From positions 372,001 through 436,000 of the forward strand of contig CAWJBC010000002.1 of the NCBI GenBank assembly GCA_963840975.1: a stretch of DNA of 64,000 bases, in the 5' to 3' direction. The notes beneath the pieces were generated by a model, which did no database searches, had not been told where the DNA came from, and saw only the letters and a program-made list of their open reading frames with translations. The position numbers and the translations under genes are program-made. Shown one piece after another: positions 16,583 to 25,904 of the stretch (its first letter is position 1; every line of letters starts with the position of its first letter). This DNA is from JAADJA01 sp963840975 (GTDB lineage: Bacteria; Bacteroidota; Bacteroidia; Bacteroidales; JAADJA01).

Positions 16583-17323
16583 ATTTACTTTCCTCCTTGC
16601 CAGCTTCAAAAACACTTCATCCATATTCTTTGCATTATAAGTTTTCTTCAGAGTTGCTGGAGTATCAAGCGCTTCGATGCGACCGTCCACCATGATGGAA
16701 ACGCGGTCGCAGTATTCAGCTTCATCCATATAGTGGGTCGTAACAAAAACGGTGATACCGCTGTTAGCAGCCTGGTAAATCAGATCCCAGAACTGCCGTC
16801 TTGCAATTGGGTCAACGCCACCTGTAGGTTCATCAAGGAAAACAATTTTCGGCTGGTGGAAAATAGCAATCGAAAAAGCGAGTTTTTGCTTCCAACCCAA
16901 AGGGAGGGATGAAATCAGACTGTTTTTCATGTGTTCAATCTCCAACCGCTTTAATAATTCCTCCATTCTGCTGTTGATCTCTTTTGACGACAAGCCATAA
17001 ATGCCCGCATAAAACCGAATGTTCTCTTTGGTTGTGAGGTTTTCGTAAAGTGAAAACTTCTGACTCATATAACCGATATTCTGTTTGATTTTATCCGTTT
17101 GCCTGTAAACATCATATCCCGCCACCTCAACGATACCGGAAGTGGGTGAGGACAAACCGCACAGAATTTTGATGGCAGTGGTTTTACCGGCTCCGTTTGC
17201 CCCTAAAAAGCCGAATATTTCCCCTTTCTTCACTTCAAAAGTAAGATTATCATTGGCTACAAAGTTTCCAAACTTCTTTACCAGGTTCTCGACTTTAATG
17301 ATCGGTTGCGAATCAGTTTTCAT
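16574..17323 (-). CDS. ABC transporter ATPase (equivalent to the C-terminal half of YbhF)
   Basis: 249 residues. Walker A is GANGAGKTT (about residues 36-44), Walker B is KIVFLDEPTGG, and the D-loop and switch His (VFVTTHYMDEAEYCD) are present. The signature motif is the variant SLPLGWKQKL instead of LSGGQ, the form found in the second half of E. coli YbhF. The last residues KVNSN are encoded by a repeat arm, so the natural C-terminus was probably altered. It overlaps the upstream ATPase by 11 bases, implying translational coupling. Confidence 0.88.
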   Translation of the reverse strand: MKTDSQPIIKVENLVKKFGNFVANDNLTFEVKKGEIFGFLGANGAGKTTAIKILCGLSSPTSGIVEVAGYDVYRQTDKIKQNIGYMSQKFSLYENLTTKENIRFYAGIYGLSSKEINSRMEELLKRLEIEHMKNSLISSLPLGWKQKLAFSIAIFHQPKIVFLDEPTGGVDPIARRQFWDLIYQAANSGITVFVTTHYMDEAEYCDRVSIMVDGRIEALDTPATLKKTYNAKNMDEVFLKLARRKVNSN

Positions 17324-18230
17324 CCTTTAATAATGCCATAAAACAATCTTCAATATTGGGGGTAATCTTTTCAATCGCTATCTTACGGTGATCCTTTTTC
17401 TCCAGATAAGCTATCAGTTCCGGAATCTCAATTTCATGTCGGGAAGCAAAATGAACCGAATCGCCAAAGCGGAAGGCAGACTCGGAGCCGGGAAATTGGA
17501 GCAGATGTTCGGGCAGTTGATACATGCTATCGCTGACAACGCTAACCAAAGGATATTTATATTGCTCCACTATTTTTTCAGGGGTATCAATGCTGAGAAT
17601 TTTCCCTTTCTGAATCAAGGCTACATGATCGCACAATGCGGCTTCATCCATATAAGGCGTTGAAACCATAATGGTAATCCCTTTTTTTTGAAGGTCTTTA
17701 AGCATTTCCCAGAATTCCTTGCGCGAAACGGCATCCACCCCGGTTGTAGGTTCGTCTAAAAACAAAACTTCCGGTTTATGAATGAGGGCACACGAAAGTG
17801 CGAGTTTTTGTTTCATCCCGCCCGAAAGCTTTCCGGCTTTTCTATTCTTAAAAGGCTCAATCTGCACATAAATATCCCTGATCAGATCGTAATTCTCATG
17901 GATAGTTGTCCCAAAAATCGTGGCAAAAAAATCCAGGTTTTCTTCTACTGTCAAATCGTGATAAAGTGAAAAGCGGCCAGGCATGTAGCCTACAATCTTT
18001 CTGATTGACTTAAAATCGTTAACCGTGTCAAACCCTTCAACCATTGCCTTGCCGGAATCCTGTATCAGCAATGAAGTCAGAATTCTGAAAAGCGTCGTTT
18101 TCCCAGCCCCGTCAGGACCTATTAACCCATACAACTCTCCCTTTCCGATGGACAAAGAAATATCGGTCAATGCTTTAACATTACCATAGCTTTTTGAAAT
18201 TTCAGTTGACAAAATGGAAAGATGAATCAT
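17313..18230 (-). CDS. ABC transporter ATPase (equivalent to the N-terminal half of YbhF)
   Basis: 305 residues. Walker A GPDGAGKTT, canonical signature KLSGGMKQKL, Walker B EVLFLDEPTTG, and the switch region TIMVSTPYMDEAALCD with Thr-Pro in place of the usual Thr-His. This Pro-for-His change and the orthodox signature are complementary to its partner, as expected for a heterodimer with one or two degenerate sites. In E. coli both halves are fused as YbhF; here they are separate overlapping genes. About 80 C-terminal residues beyond the nucleotide-binding fold are of unknown role. It follows the DUF2147 gene by 4 bases. Confidence 0.88.
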   Translation of the reverse strand: MIHLSILSTEISKSYGNVKALTDISLSIGKGELYGLIGPDGAGKTTLFRILTSLLIQDSGKAMVEGFDTVNDFKSIRKIVGYMPGRFSLYHDLTVEENLDFFATIFGTTIHENYDLIRDIYVQIEPFKNRKAGKLSGGMKQKLALSCALIHKPEVLFLDEPTTGVDAVSRKEFWEMLKDLQKKGITIMVSTPYMDEAALCDHVALIQKGKILSIDTPEKIVEQYKYPLVSVVSDSMYQLPEHLLQFPGSESAFRFGDSVHFASRHEIEIPELIAYLEKKDHRKIAIEKITPNIEDCFMALLKDEN

Positions 18231-18234
18231 CAGA

Positions 18235-18693
18235 TTATTTTGTAGTCCTTGTCCAATAGGTTGTTCTGCCGATCAACGAAATGCCGATATAACCGCGTAC
18301 TTTCAGTTTGTTCATTGTTTCAAGTTGCATGTAGCATGAATAGGTGGAACCGTTTTTGGGGTCATAGATTTCGCCATCTTCCCATTCATCATCACCATCA
18401 AAGACAAAATCCTTCACCAGAAGCAATCCCATTACCGGTCGGTTGCGCAGCGATTCATCCTTGTTCTCATCATCCAGCTTGGGCAAACCTGTTGCCGGTT
18501 CGTTGGGTTCATTCAGCCATACCACCTTTCCGAAATATTTCCCATTCTCCTTGTAAATTTCCACCTTGGCATCTTTTTCTTCGTTGAACCAGATGCCAAG
18601 GATATCATCAGTCTTGTAATCCTGAGCTATTAAATTTCCTGAAAAGAAAAGAGATGAAAGAAACAGCAATAAAGTCAATTTGTGATTTTTCAT
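18235..18693 (-). CDS. DUF2147 family exported protein
   Basis: 152 residues with a signal peptide ending GNLIAQ. The mature part has the DUF2147 pattern: DDILGIWFNEEKDAKVEIY near the start, YFGKVVWLNEP, the middle NRPVMGLLLVKDF, and WEDGEIYDPKNGSTYSCYM, ending RGYIGISLIGRTTYWTR. The family forms a small lipocalin-like beta barrel; no biochemical role is established. It lies inside the export operon, 4 bases upstream of the first ATPase, and may act on the exported compound (inference). Confidence 0.85.
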   Translation of the reverse strand: MKNHKLTLLLFLSSLFFSGNLIAQDYKTDDILGIWFNEEKDAKVEIYKENGKYFGKVVWLNEPNEPATGLPKLDDENKDESLRNRPVMGLLLVKDFVFDGDDEWEDGEIYDPKNGSTYSCYMQLETMNKLKVRGYIGISLIGRTTYWTRTTK

Positions 18694-18812
18694 TTTTATC
18701 GAATTTAGTTTAACAATTTAATTAATAAGTGAAAAGATTTAATCCATAGGTATCTTAAAGAATTCACAAAGGTCATCAAGAATAATCACTTTATGTTCTA
18801 TAATATTTAACA

Positions 18813-19691
18813 TCAAAAATTCACCTCTCCCGGCATCCCAATCTTAAGGCTGCCGTCATTTTTTACCTTTACTTTAACAGCATACACCATATTGACCCTT
18901 TCTTCCTTGGTCTGAATGATTTTTGGCGTAAACTCTGCGCTTTCGGAAACCCAGCTAACGAATCCGGTAAGTTTCCGGTTGGTGGTTTTATCCTGATCAA
19001 TTAGCACCTCCACTTCTTGCGATAATTTAATTTGCGGCAACTGATGTCCGCTTATATAAATCCTAAGTATCATCTCATCCATGTCGGCAATTTTATACAA
19101 TGGCTTACCAAAAGAGGTAATTTCATTTGGCTCGGCATACTTTTCAAGCACAATACCTTCGGTGGGATTATAAATTTTACATTTGCTGATAGATTCCTCC
19201 AATTGGGCAATTTGGGTATTTATCACTTCCAGTTCAGCAGATACAGAAACATTCTGAGTGTTGATCGAAGATATTTGCCGATCAATAAGATCAATCTGCC
19301 CGTTGATATCATCCAGTTGCTTCTGCGTAGCAGCGCCATCTTTCAATAACTTCTCCAAACGATCTTTATCTGTTAAGAGGTTTTTCTTTTGTTGCTTTTG
19401 TACCTCTACCTGCGACTGAATATTTCCAATCCTTGCAGAAATTGCCTTTTTCTGAGCATCCATCTGATTTCTTTTTAATATAAGGTCGGTTGTGTCGATT
19501 ACGGCTACCAGTTCACCTGCAGGGAGATTTTTCCCCTCTTCGGCGGTAAATAGTAACAACTTGCCATTTGCCTCTGCCGAAACAATAACATCATCTACTT
19601 CAAAATTGCCGTAGGCATCCGATTTATCATTATTGTCGGAGCAGGCGGCAAAAATAATGGCAATTAAGGGTATTAAATATTTCGATTTCAT
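18813..19691 (-). CDS. HlyD-family periplasmic adaptor lipoprotein (YbhG-like)
   Basis: 292 residues. Lipoprotein signal with lipobox IFAAC. A beta-barrel/lipoyl half motif (VIVSAEANGKLLLFTAEEGK) is followed by a long coiled coil (about 75-180, rich in Q, K, I), the second lipoyl half (SKCKIYNPTEGIVLEKYAEP), and a beta barrel (MILRIYISGHQLPQIKLSQEVEVLID). It bridges the inner-membrane ABC exporter and the TolC-like channel. The order TolC, HlyD, ATPases, permeases is one operon; the gap to the TolC gene is 25 bases. Confidence 0.88.
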   Translation of the reverse strand: MKSKYLIPLIAIIFAACSDNNDKSDAYGNFEVDDVIVSAEANGKLLLFTAEEGKNLPAGELVAVIDTTDLILKRNQMDAQKKAISARIGNIQSQVEVQKQQKKNLLTDKDRLEKLLKDGAATQKQLDDINGQIDLIDRQISSINTQNVSVSAELEVINTQIAQLEESISKCKIYNPTEGIVLEKYAEPNEITSFGKPLYKIADMDEMILRIYISGHQLPQIKLSQEVEVLIDQDKTTNRKLTGFVSWVSESAEFTPKIIQTKEERVNMVYAVKVKVKNDGSLKIGMPGEVNF

Positions 19692-19716
19692 ACTACGTTT
19701 GTTTTTCTGATTTTTC

Positions 19717-20982
19717 TTAATTTCCCAGGGTTGTTTTATAATCGAGTTTTGCTTTTATCAGCCTTATTTTATGCGATTCCAAGTCAAGGCGGGCATTGGC
19801 TTCAGCAGTCATTTCTCCCAGGTATTGAGTGGAGGTAATGATTCCGTTGTCCAACTGTGATGAGGCGGCTTTGGAGATTTTTTCGCGCAATTCTATAATT
19901 TTTTCGTCGCGACCTATCATATCTTCCACCTTTTTGATCTCCGCAATTTTTTTCTGCAAATCAATCTTAAGGTTTTTGTCAAAGGTATCTTTCTGAGTAT
20001 TGATGATTTCATTTTGAATACTCAGGATTTCCTTTTCTTTACGGGTATGGTTCCAATCCCAGAATTTCCAGTTCAGCCTTGCACCTATCATATAAAAATC
20101 GTCGAAATTTACGTTCAGCATATCATAACCCGGTCGTCCGTATCCTGCCTGTCCAAAGGCGCTCAACCGCGGTAAGGTACCCGAACCAAGCAATTTCTTC
20201 GATGCATCAATTTTACTTTGCTGAAGTGAGAACAAAGTAAATTCAGGGCGGTTGTTTTGATAAACACCGGGATTTATTTCTACATCAGGGATCGTAAAAA
20301 CACTGCTCTCGTTAAGGTTCAGACCGGTATATTCATTCAGCATCGCAATCAGGCTCAACAGGGTGATTTCAGTTTCTGAAATCGCCTGATCCGATTTTAT
20401 CATCTCAGCGGTTAATACATCTGCATTTGAAGCCAGAATGATTCCGTTCCTTACGCAACTTTCCACATCCTTAAGTTTTGCCGCTAAATTAGCGTAGTAA
20501 AGGTTGAGCACTTTTTTACTCTCCTTTACCAGCAACACATTGAAGTAAATCTCCTGTACCCTTTCTTTTAGCTTAAAAAGTTCCACCTGCAACGCTTGCT
20601 GATCTATTTCCAGACCGATATCCTCCACATTTTTTTGCCTGCTTGTAGCGCTTCCATCATAAATCACCTGGTTTACGTCCAGCATAATTTTGTACCAGTC
20701 TTTTGAAACTGTGGGGATATTTACCCCCGGAACATTTTGAATGGGTGTTTTGGTGACATCCGATTGGTAATGCGCCTGCCCGTTCAGGACCATTTGCGGC
20801 AGAAAGTTTTTATTCAGATTGCTGATCTTAAGATCATGCTCTTCAGGCAACAGTTGGCTTTGCCTTGTCAATGGGTAATTTTCAACGGCTTTGGATGTGC
20901 ATAGCTCCAGGGTAACGCTTTCCTGGGCAAATACAGAGATGCCTGAAAACAAAATGACCCAAAATAATATTTGCTTTTTCAT
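19717..20982 (-). CDS. TolC-family outer-membrane efflux channel
   Basis: 421 residues with a signal peptide ending GISVFAQ. Two repeated helical-hairpin halves are visible (about 60-215 and 250-415), with the family feature NLNKNFLPQMVLNGQAHYQS in the first and a corresponding NRPEFTLFSLQQSKIDASKK to LPRLSAFGQAGYGRPG in the second. It trimerises to form the outer-membrane duct of the exporter. Its start overlaps the end of the TetR gene by 4 bases (stop/start overlap), so regulator and channel are translationally coupled. Confidence 0.88.
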   Translation of the reverse strand: MKKQILFWVILFSGISVFAQESVTLELCTSKAVENYPLTRQSQLLPEEHDLKISNLNKNFLPQMVLNGQAHYQSDVTKTPIQNVPGVNIPTVSKDWYKIMLDVNQVIYDGSATSRQKNVEDIGLEIDQQALQVELFKLKERVQEIYFNVLLVKESKKVLNLYYANLAAKLKDVESCVRNGIILASNADVLTAEMIKSDQAISETEITLLSLIAMLNEYTGLNLNESSVFTIPDVEINPGVYQNNRPEFTLFSLQQSKIDASKKLLGSGTLPRLSAFGQAGYGRPGYDMLNVNFDDFYMIGARLNWKFWDWNHTRKEKEILSIQNEIINTQKDTFDKNLKIDLQKKIAEIKKVEDMIGRDEKIIELREKISKAASSQLDNGIITSTQYLGEMTAEANARLDLESHKIRLIKAKLDYKTTLGN

Positions 20983-21590
20983 TTCCTGGTAATTGCATTT
21001 ATGATAAACTGCGGAACTTCTTTTTTCCGTTGGTCAATAAACTGCTTGTATTCCATAGTATTATTAGCGAACAGGATATTCATCAAAATAGGTGTCGCAA
21101 CGAAAGGGAAAATGCACATTGACAGCATATTGACTAAGAGATGGTAGGGTTCAACAGGAATGATATTTCCCGATTCAATTTCTTTATTGATTTGATTGAT
21201 AAATACCTCCGGATCAATACCGGCATTTTTTACCATTGCGATAATTTTCGAGGGATCGCGAGTGAGTTCGTGAAGGATAAAGCCCGGAACAAACGGGTTC
21301 TCAACAAAGGCATCTATATACTTCCCTGTAAAAATCTCAATTTTGGCAAACAAAGGTAAATCCGATTTCATCATCTCCATGATGTTGGGGATAAACTTTG
21401 AAATAGCTTCGGCGAAAATGGCTTCAAATAATTTGTCCTTGCTCCTGAAATAATAATGCAACAAGGCTTTGTTAATACCCGCTTCATCAGCTATTTCCTG
21501 CATTCGCGCGCCATCCATTCCCTTCAGGATGAAGATATTTTTAGCAGCAGCAAGAATCGCCTGCTCAGTCGTTAGTTCCTTATTAGCCAT
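20979..21590 (-). CDS. TetR/AcrR-family repressor, probable local regulator of the export operon
   Basis: 203 residues. The N-terminal HTH (about 8-55) reads TTEQAILAAAKNIFILKGMDGARMQEIADEAGI, then NKALLHYYFRSKDKLFEAIF, the standard TetR recognition-helix stretch. The C-terminal ligand domain is divergent, as usual. As first gene of the operon it occupies the place of cecR in E. coli cecR-ybhGFSR and very likely represses its own transcript until the exported compound binds. I could not pick out the operator in the spacer upstream. Confidence 0.87.
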   Translation of the reverse strand: MANKELTTEQAILAAAKNIFILKGMDGARMQEIADEAGINKALLHYYFRSKDKLFEAIFAEAISKFIPNIMEMMKSDLPLFAKIEIFTGKYIDAFVENPFVPGFILHELTRDPSKIIAMVKNAGIDPEVFINQINKEIESGNIIPVEPYHLLVNMLSMCIFPFVATPILMNILFANNTMEYKQFIDQRKKEVPQFIINAITRK

Positions 21591-22747
21591 TGTTTATTTA
21601 ACATAACGGGTTGTGCGGTTTAGAAGAAATCCAAAAATGAGTTTTCGCCGAAAAGTATTTATTATGATTTTACCACATAGGATCATAGGGCACAAAGATT
21701 TTCACATAGCTGATAATGAGGCAAAAACCTATGTGAGTTCCTATGATTCTATGTGACTAAGTGATTCAAAATTACTTTTTGGAGTGGACCCAATTATTAA
21801 ATTTATAGCATCTTAAAAACCTATTATTTAATGATTGATATTCAATAAATTACTTTTTGTGCATCTTTGTGTTTTAGTGTCTTGGTGGCGCTTTTTATTC
21901 TCTGCCACAAAGGCTCAAAGACACCAATTTCCACTAATTCAATTTGATAAAAATTAAAAAGCACATCTCGTTTAATATATTTTCATTTTACTCATTTGGT
22001 TTAACCATTTAGTTAAACCGAATGGGCAAAAGTAGGATTTATTTTTGAAATACAAGTTTTTTTTAATAAATATTTTGTGATGCCTGATAACAATTAGGTG
22101 AACCGGATTTGAAAGTGCTATTATCAGGGGATTACTTAGTGCAATGCCATGAAACGAGAAAAAAAAGAGGCTACCCATTGGGCAATGCCTCTTGCTCCTC
22201 AAAATTGCTTGGTTTACTAATGTATGGTTCTATCCATGCATTTTTATAATATTTTTCAGACGATCTATATTTTTATCGCTGTCTAAAATAGAACCGGTTA
22301 ATGGTTCCATAAAAAGGATTTATTATTCGTACAGAAATTGAGGGTGAGCGTATTATATACGGAAATAAACGTAAACTATGCGCGGGATAAAATGCCGTAT
22401 TAATAATTTAGTCAGCAATCTTCAGTCAGCAAATATTGGCGATTGCAGACTTTATAATGTGGGAATTTATCCCGTTTGCAGTATAAATACAAATTTTTGT
22501 AAATAATCTGTATATTTTTTACAATGAAATTTTCTACACATGGAGTAGTAGTGGGAGGGGGTATTAAGGGTATAATGGAATAGAGGAAATACAGGATTTC
22601 TGTTTTACATAAAAATTTAATACTTCCCAACCAGATTGCCTTAACCGTAACGATTATTCCTTTATACCTGTATTTCCACTATACCACTTAAAATATTCTT
22701 AATCCGGCAAATATTAGATTGTTAGCAGACTGATTGGTCACAAGCTT
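21591..22747. other. 1.16-kb gene-free spacer
   Basis: No convincing coding region on either strand. It holds a second copy of the ACCACATAGG..CATAGGGCACAA repeat (21672-21695), loosely related words (CCACAAAGGCTCAAAGACACC near 21905-21925), AT-rich sequence, and a hairpin at 22166-22192. I saw no conserved box of RNase P RNA, tmRNA or SRP RNA. It separates the 3' end of the sensor-kinase gene from the 5' end of the TetR operon, so the TetR promoter should lie near 21600-21700. Confidence 0.6.
22166..22192 (-). terminator. Possible minus-strand terminator
   Basis: AGAGGC (22166-22171) pairs with GCCTCT (22187-22192), with an inner CCC/GGG pair, and on the minus strand it is followed by six T's. 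It resembles the hairpin at 34434-34464. It is about 550 bases beyond the sensor-kinase stop, so it may end a long 3' untranslated region or an unseen small transcript. Confidence 0.4.
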
Positions 22748-25700
22748 TTAACCGTATTGAAGAGGAAGCATAATGATGACTTTTGTGCCGGAAGGATTTC
22801 CATTGCCATCAGATAAATCCATTATTGTAACAGAGTAGATGCTTTGGTTGTAATAGCTGTTCAATTGTTTAATTCTCTGCTCAGTAATTTTTGTTCCGGC
22901 AGCACGGTGATTTTCCAATCCGCTATTTAACCCTTTAGCCGCCTCCCTTCCTATACCGTCATCTTCAACACTACATTTCAAGGTATTCTCGTCAGCTTTA
23001 TAAAACCTGACTGACAGGTTTCCCTGTGTATTTTTGTGTCTCAGTCCGTGTTTTATGGCATTCTCTGCAAAGGGTTGAAGGATCATGGGCGGGATAAGTG
23101 CAGTTTCCGGATCTATTCCTTCCTCAACCGTGATTTCAAATAAAAACTGATCATCAAAGCGCATTTGCTCGAGATGGAGATACCTTCTCAGATATTCAAT
23201 TTCCTCTCCGATAGGAATGAATTGTTTAGAAGCATTGTCTAAGGTTTGCCGAACGACTTTAGAAAAATCAGACAGATATGATAGTGCTTTGTCAACATCA
23301 TTATCCAGAATGTAATTTTGAATGGAATTGATGGCATTGAAGGTAAAGTGCGGATTCATCTGCGCCAGCAGGGCTTTCATCTCTAATTCAGCCAATTGCC
23401 GGGATATTTCAGATTTCTTTTGTTCCTCTTCTTTAGTCTTTTTTATCTTGAATCTGAAATAGATCCATACACCTATTATAATAAAACTGCTGATCAATAA
23501 ATAGAACCACCAGGTTTTCCAAAAAGGAGCTTTTATTTTAATTGGGATGATTAATTGGTTATAATTTTCTCCAGTGTTTAAATTTTTCCCTTCAATATGT
23601 AAGGTATAATTGCCGGGTGGCAAATGTGAATATGAAACCTGGCGTAAATCAGAAAATGCACTCCACTCTTTGTCAAGCCCGGTAAGAAAATATCTGAAAA
23701 TATCTTTATCGGGATTTAAATAATTCAAAACATCAAAACGGACTACCAAATAATTTTGATCGTAGCTAAGTTTGCATGGGGTAATGCCAGCATGTTCATC
23801 TAGTCCCAAATTGCTCACAAGTTTTTGCAGGAATGATTTTCCATTTATTTCAAAATCCAATAATCGAATGTGCTGTTTTGTCTTGAACTTGTTTATTCCT
23901 TCGGAACTTTTGATACGGAGCAAACTCCCTTCGGTTCCTACCAGAATATCCCCGTTGTGATCAAGCATGGCAACATTTCCCGCTTGGTTGATGTATCCTT
24001 CCTCTTCATTATAGTGATAAAGCTGGATGGTATTATTGGAATAAAGCTGATCAAGATCAAGCCGGTTCAGCCAGGTATTTGTCCCAATCCAAAGTTGATT
24101 CCTTCGGTCAGCCTGCAGCCAGTTTATGCTGTTGCCTGAGATTCCATCAGAAGGACCGATTTTGTGCAGGATATTCAGGCTGTCTGTGGTAATATCCGCA
24201 ATATAGATATTGCCGTTATTAGCGCCTAATATCAATGAACCAATATTGTCAAGACAGAGGTAATTAAGTGAATTGTCAATTTCTGAATTGGTTTCATTGT
24301 AGTTTTTATAAACCGTATCCATTGCACAGTAAAGCCCTTTCGATAAACTTGTCATCCAGAATTTATCATCTTTAGCCAGAACTTTGCTGATGTCTTTCGG
24401 AAGATTTTTTGTCTTCCAGAGTGGCAAAACAGCCGTTGAATTAATTATATCTTCAAAAACAATCATAGGTCCCCACGAGGCTGCTGCAGTTAAACGTCCT
24501 TTTCCATCGAAAACGATATTTCTGGTGCCATAGCCGGTCATGGAATGACAGATAGGTTCCATAGAATAATAATTCATTTTAAATAATCCCGGATCACTAT
24601 TTATCCATAAATTTCCACTGGGATCAAATGTCATTTTAGCAAATTCCAATGCACTCAGAAAGGAATTATAGTCTTTGGTTTTGCCTATTTCAGACCAATT
24701 GGTGTTTTTGATTCTTTTGTTGTAATCTCTTGCAGATTCATAAAATGGTTTATTCGGTAAAACCTCGAAAGTTTCGTCATTAAATTTCTTTATAAGATGC
24801 TTTTTGTCGAGAATCAGCAGGTTTCCTTCTTTGTCAAAAAGAAGATCATTGATGGTCAGACTGTCTAAGCCAAACATTTCAGGATCATAATATTCAAACA
24901 GGTTCTTTGTGATTCGGTATAAACCATTGTCCACAGTTCCAAACCATAAAATATCAAAATCCTTATCGTAATAAAGCGACCATCCTGCCCGGCAGTCCAG
25001 ATTAAAAGTGTTGTTCATCTTTAGCACATCCTCGCCATCGTACATATAAAGCCCTCCGGGGCTCAAGGCATAGGGCTCCCATGATGCCAACCATATCATT
25101 CCGTCATTATCTTCTGTTATGTCAAATACTTGTCCTAAATTGCGATTATTGGGGGTATTGGCTGCATTGGTAATGTACTTAAGGGTATCATTGTTTTCCA
25201 AAATAGTCAACCCGATCCTGTCAGTAAAATATTGTTTTCCATCCTTAGCAAAATGAGTCGCTAAATAAGACCCACAATACAAAGGTTCATTATCACCCAT
25301 TTTATCAAGATTAAGATTATTGGGATCAAGAGTATAGTTAAGATGTGAAAAGGTATATACTTTTATTGAAATTGAATCTTCATAGAATCCCGTGACCCAA
25401 AGGGGATCTTCGGCATTTCCAAGCTCTTTGCTGAAATTGTGAAAAGTTTTGCCATCATAAACAGTTAACCCGTAATCTGTTCCAATAAGAACAAGATTGA
25501 ATTTTTTGGAGTATTCAATGATCCGAACACGGTTATTGACGAGTCCGCTGTCAGCATTATACTTGATAAAGGTGTTTCCATCATATTTGATGACTCCATT
25601 CCCATAATCTCCAAACCAAAGATTACCTGAACCATCCTCAGTAATTGACCATATCTTTTCTCCCTTAAACCTATCCGTTGAAGAAAATATTTTAAATTTC

Positions 25701-25894
25701 TTACCATCAAAACGGCAAAGTCCGGCATCTGTTCCGATCCAGAGATAACCTTTGGAATCTTTAAAAATTGACCGGACCGAATTATCGGGTAATCCATCCT
25801 TCATGGTATAATGCCTAGATTGGTATTTCTGGGAAAATGACGATGCGTAAAAAAAAAGGGAGAGGAGGAAGAGGATGATAAATTGAATCCGCAT
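22748..25894 (-). CDS. Sensor histidine kinase with periplasmic two-component propeller
   Basis: 1048 residues. Signal peptide or anchor (1-21), then a periplasmic part of about 650 residues with repeated propeller blades (DSKGYLWIGTDAGLCRFDGK, DGSGNLWFGDYGNGVIKYDG and others), a Y_Y_Y domain (about 700-785), and one membrane helix (about 795-814). The cytoplasmic part has a coiled coil and a LytS-type kinase: phosphoacceptor His849 in QMNPHFTFNAINSIQ, and ATP-binding AENAIKHGLRHK and EDDGIGREAAKG. It autophosphorylates on sensing a ligand and passes the phosphate to the LytTR protein encoded 10 bases upstream. In Bacteroidota such sensors often respond to glycans, but no utilisation locus is present here. 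Confidence 0.88.
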   Translation of the reverse strand: MRIQFIILFLLSLFFYASSFSQKYQSRHYTMKDGLPDNSVRSIFKDSKGYLWIGTDAGLCRFDGKKFKIFSSTDRFKGEKIWSITEDGSGNLWFGDYGNGVIKYDGNTFIKYNADSGLVNNRVRIIEYSKKFNLVLIGTDYGLTVYDGKTFHNFSKELGNAEDPLWVTGFYEDSISIKVYTFSHLNYTLDPNNLNLDKMGDNEPLYCGSYLATHFAKDGKQYFTDRIGLTILENNDTLKYITNAANTPNNRNLGQVFDITEDNDGMIWLASWEPYALSPGGLYMYDGEDVLKMNNTFNLDCRAGWSLYYDKDFDILWFGTVDNGLYRITKNLFEYYDPEMFGLDSLTINDLLFDKEGNLLILDKKHLIKKFNDETFEVLPNKPFYESARDYNKRIKNTNWSEIGKTKDYNSFLSALEFAKMTFDPSGNLWINSDPGLFKMNYYSMEPICHSMTGYGTRNIVFDGKGRLTAAASWGPMIVFEDIINSTAVLPLWKTKNLPKDISKVLAKDDKFWMTSLSKGLYCAMDTVYKNYNETNSEIDNSLNYLCLDNIGSLILGANNGNIYIADITTDSLNILHKIGPSDGISGNSINWLQADRRNQLWIGTNTWLNRLDLDQLYSNNTIQLYHYNEEEGYINQAGNVAMLDHNGDILVGTEGSLLRIKSSEGINKFKTKQHIRLLDFEINGKSFLQKLVSNLGLDEHAGITPCKLSYDQNYLVVRFDVLNYLNPDKDIFRYFLTGLDKEWSAFSDLRQVSYSHLPPGNYTLHIEGKNLNTGENYNQLIIPIKIKAPFWKTWWFYLLISSFIIIGVWIYFRFKIKKTKEEEQKKSEISRQLAELEMKALLAQMNPHFTFNAINSIQNYILDNDVDKALSYLSDFSKVVRQTLDNASKQFIPIGEEIEYLRRYLHLEQMRFDDQFLFEITVEEGIDPETALIPPMILQPFAENAIKHGLRHKNTQGNLSVRFYKADENTLKCSVEDDGIGREAAKGLNSGLENHRAAGTKITEQRIKQLNSYYNQSIYSVTIMDLSDGNGNPSGTKVIIMLPLQYG

Positions 25895-25904
25895 CAGTAA
25901 AATG

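Noticed and set aside
22412..22630. Minus-strand open frame of 72 codons in the gene-free stretch
   Set aside because: Low-complexity Ile/Tyr/Lys composition, no ribosome site, no similarity; judged chance.
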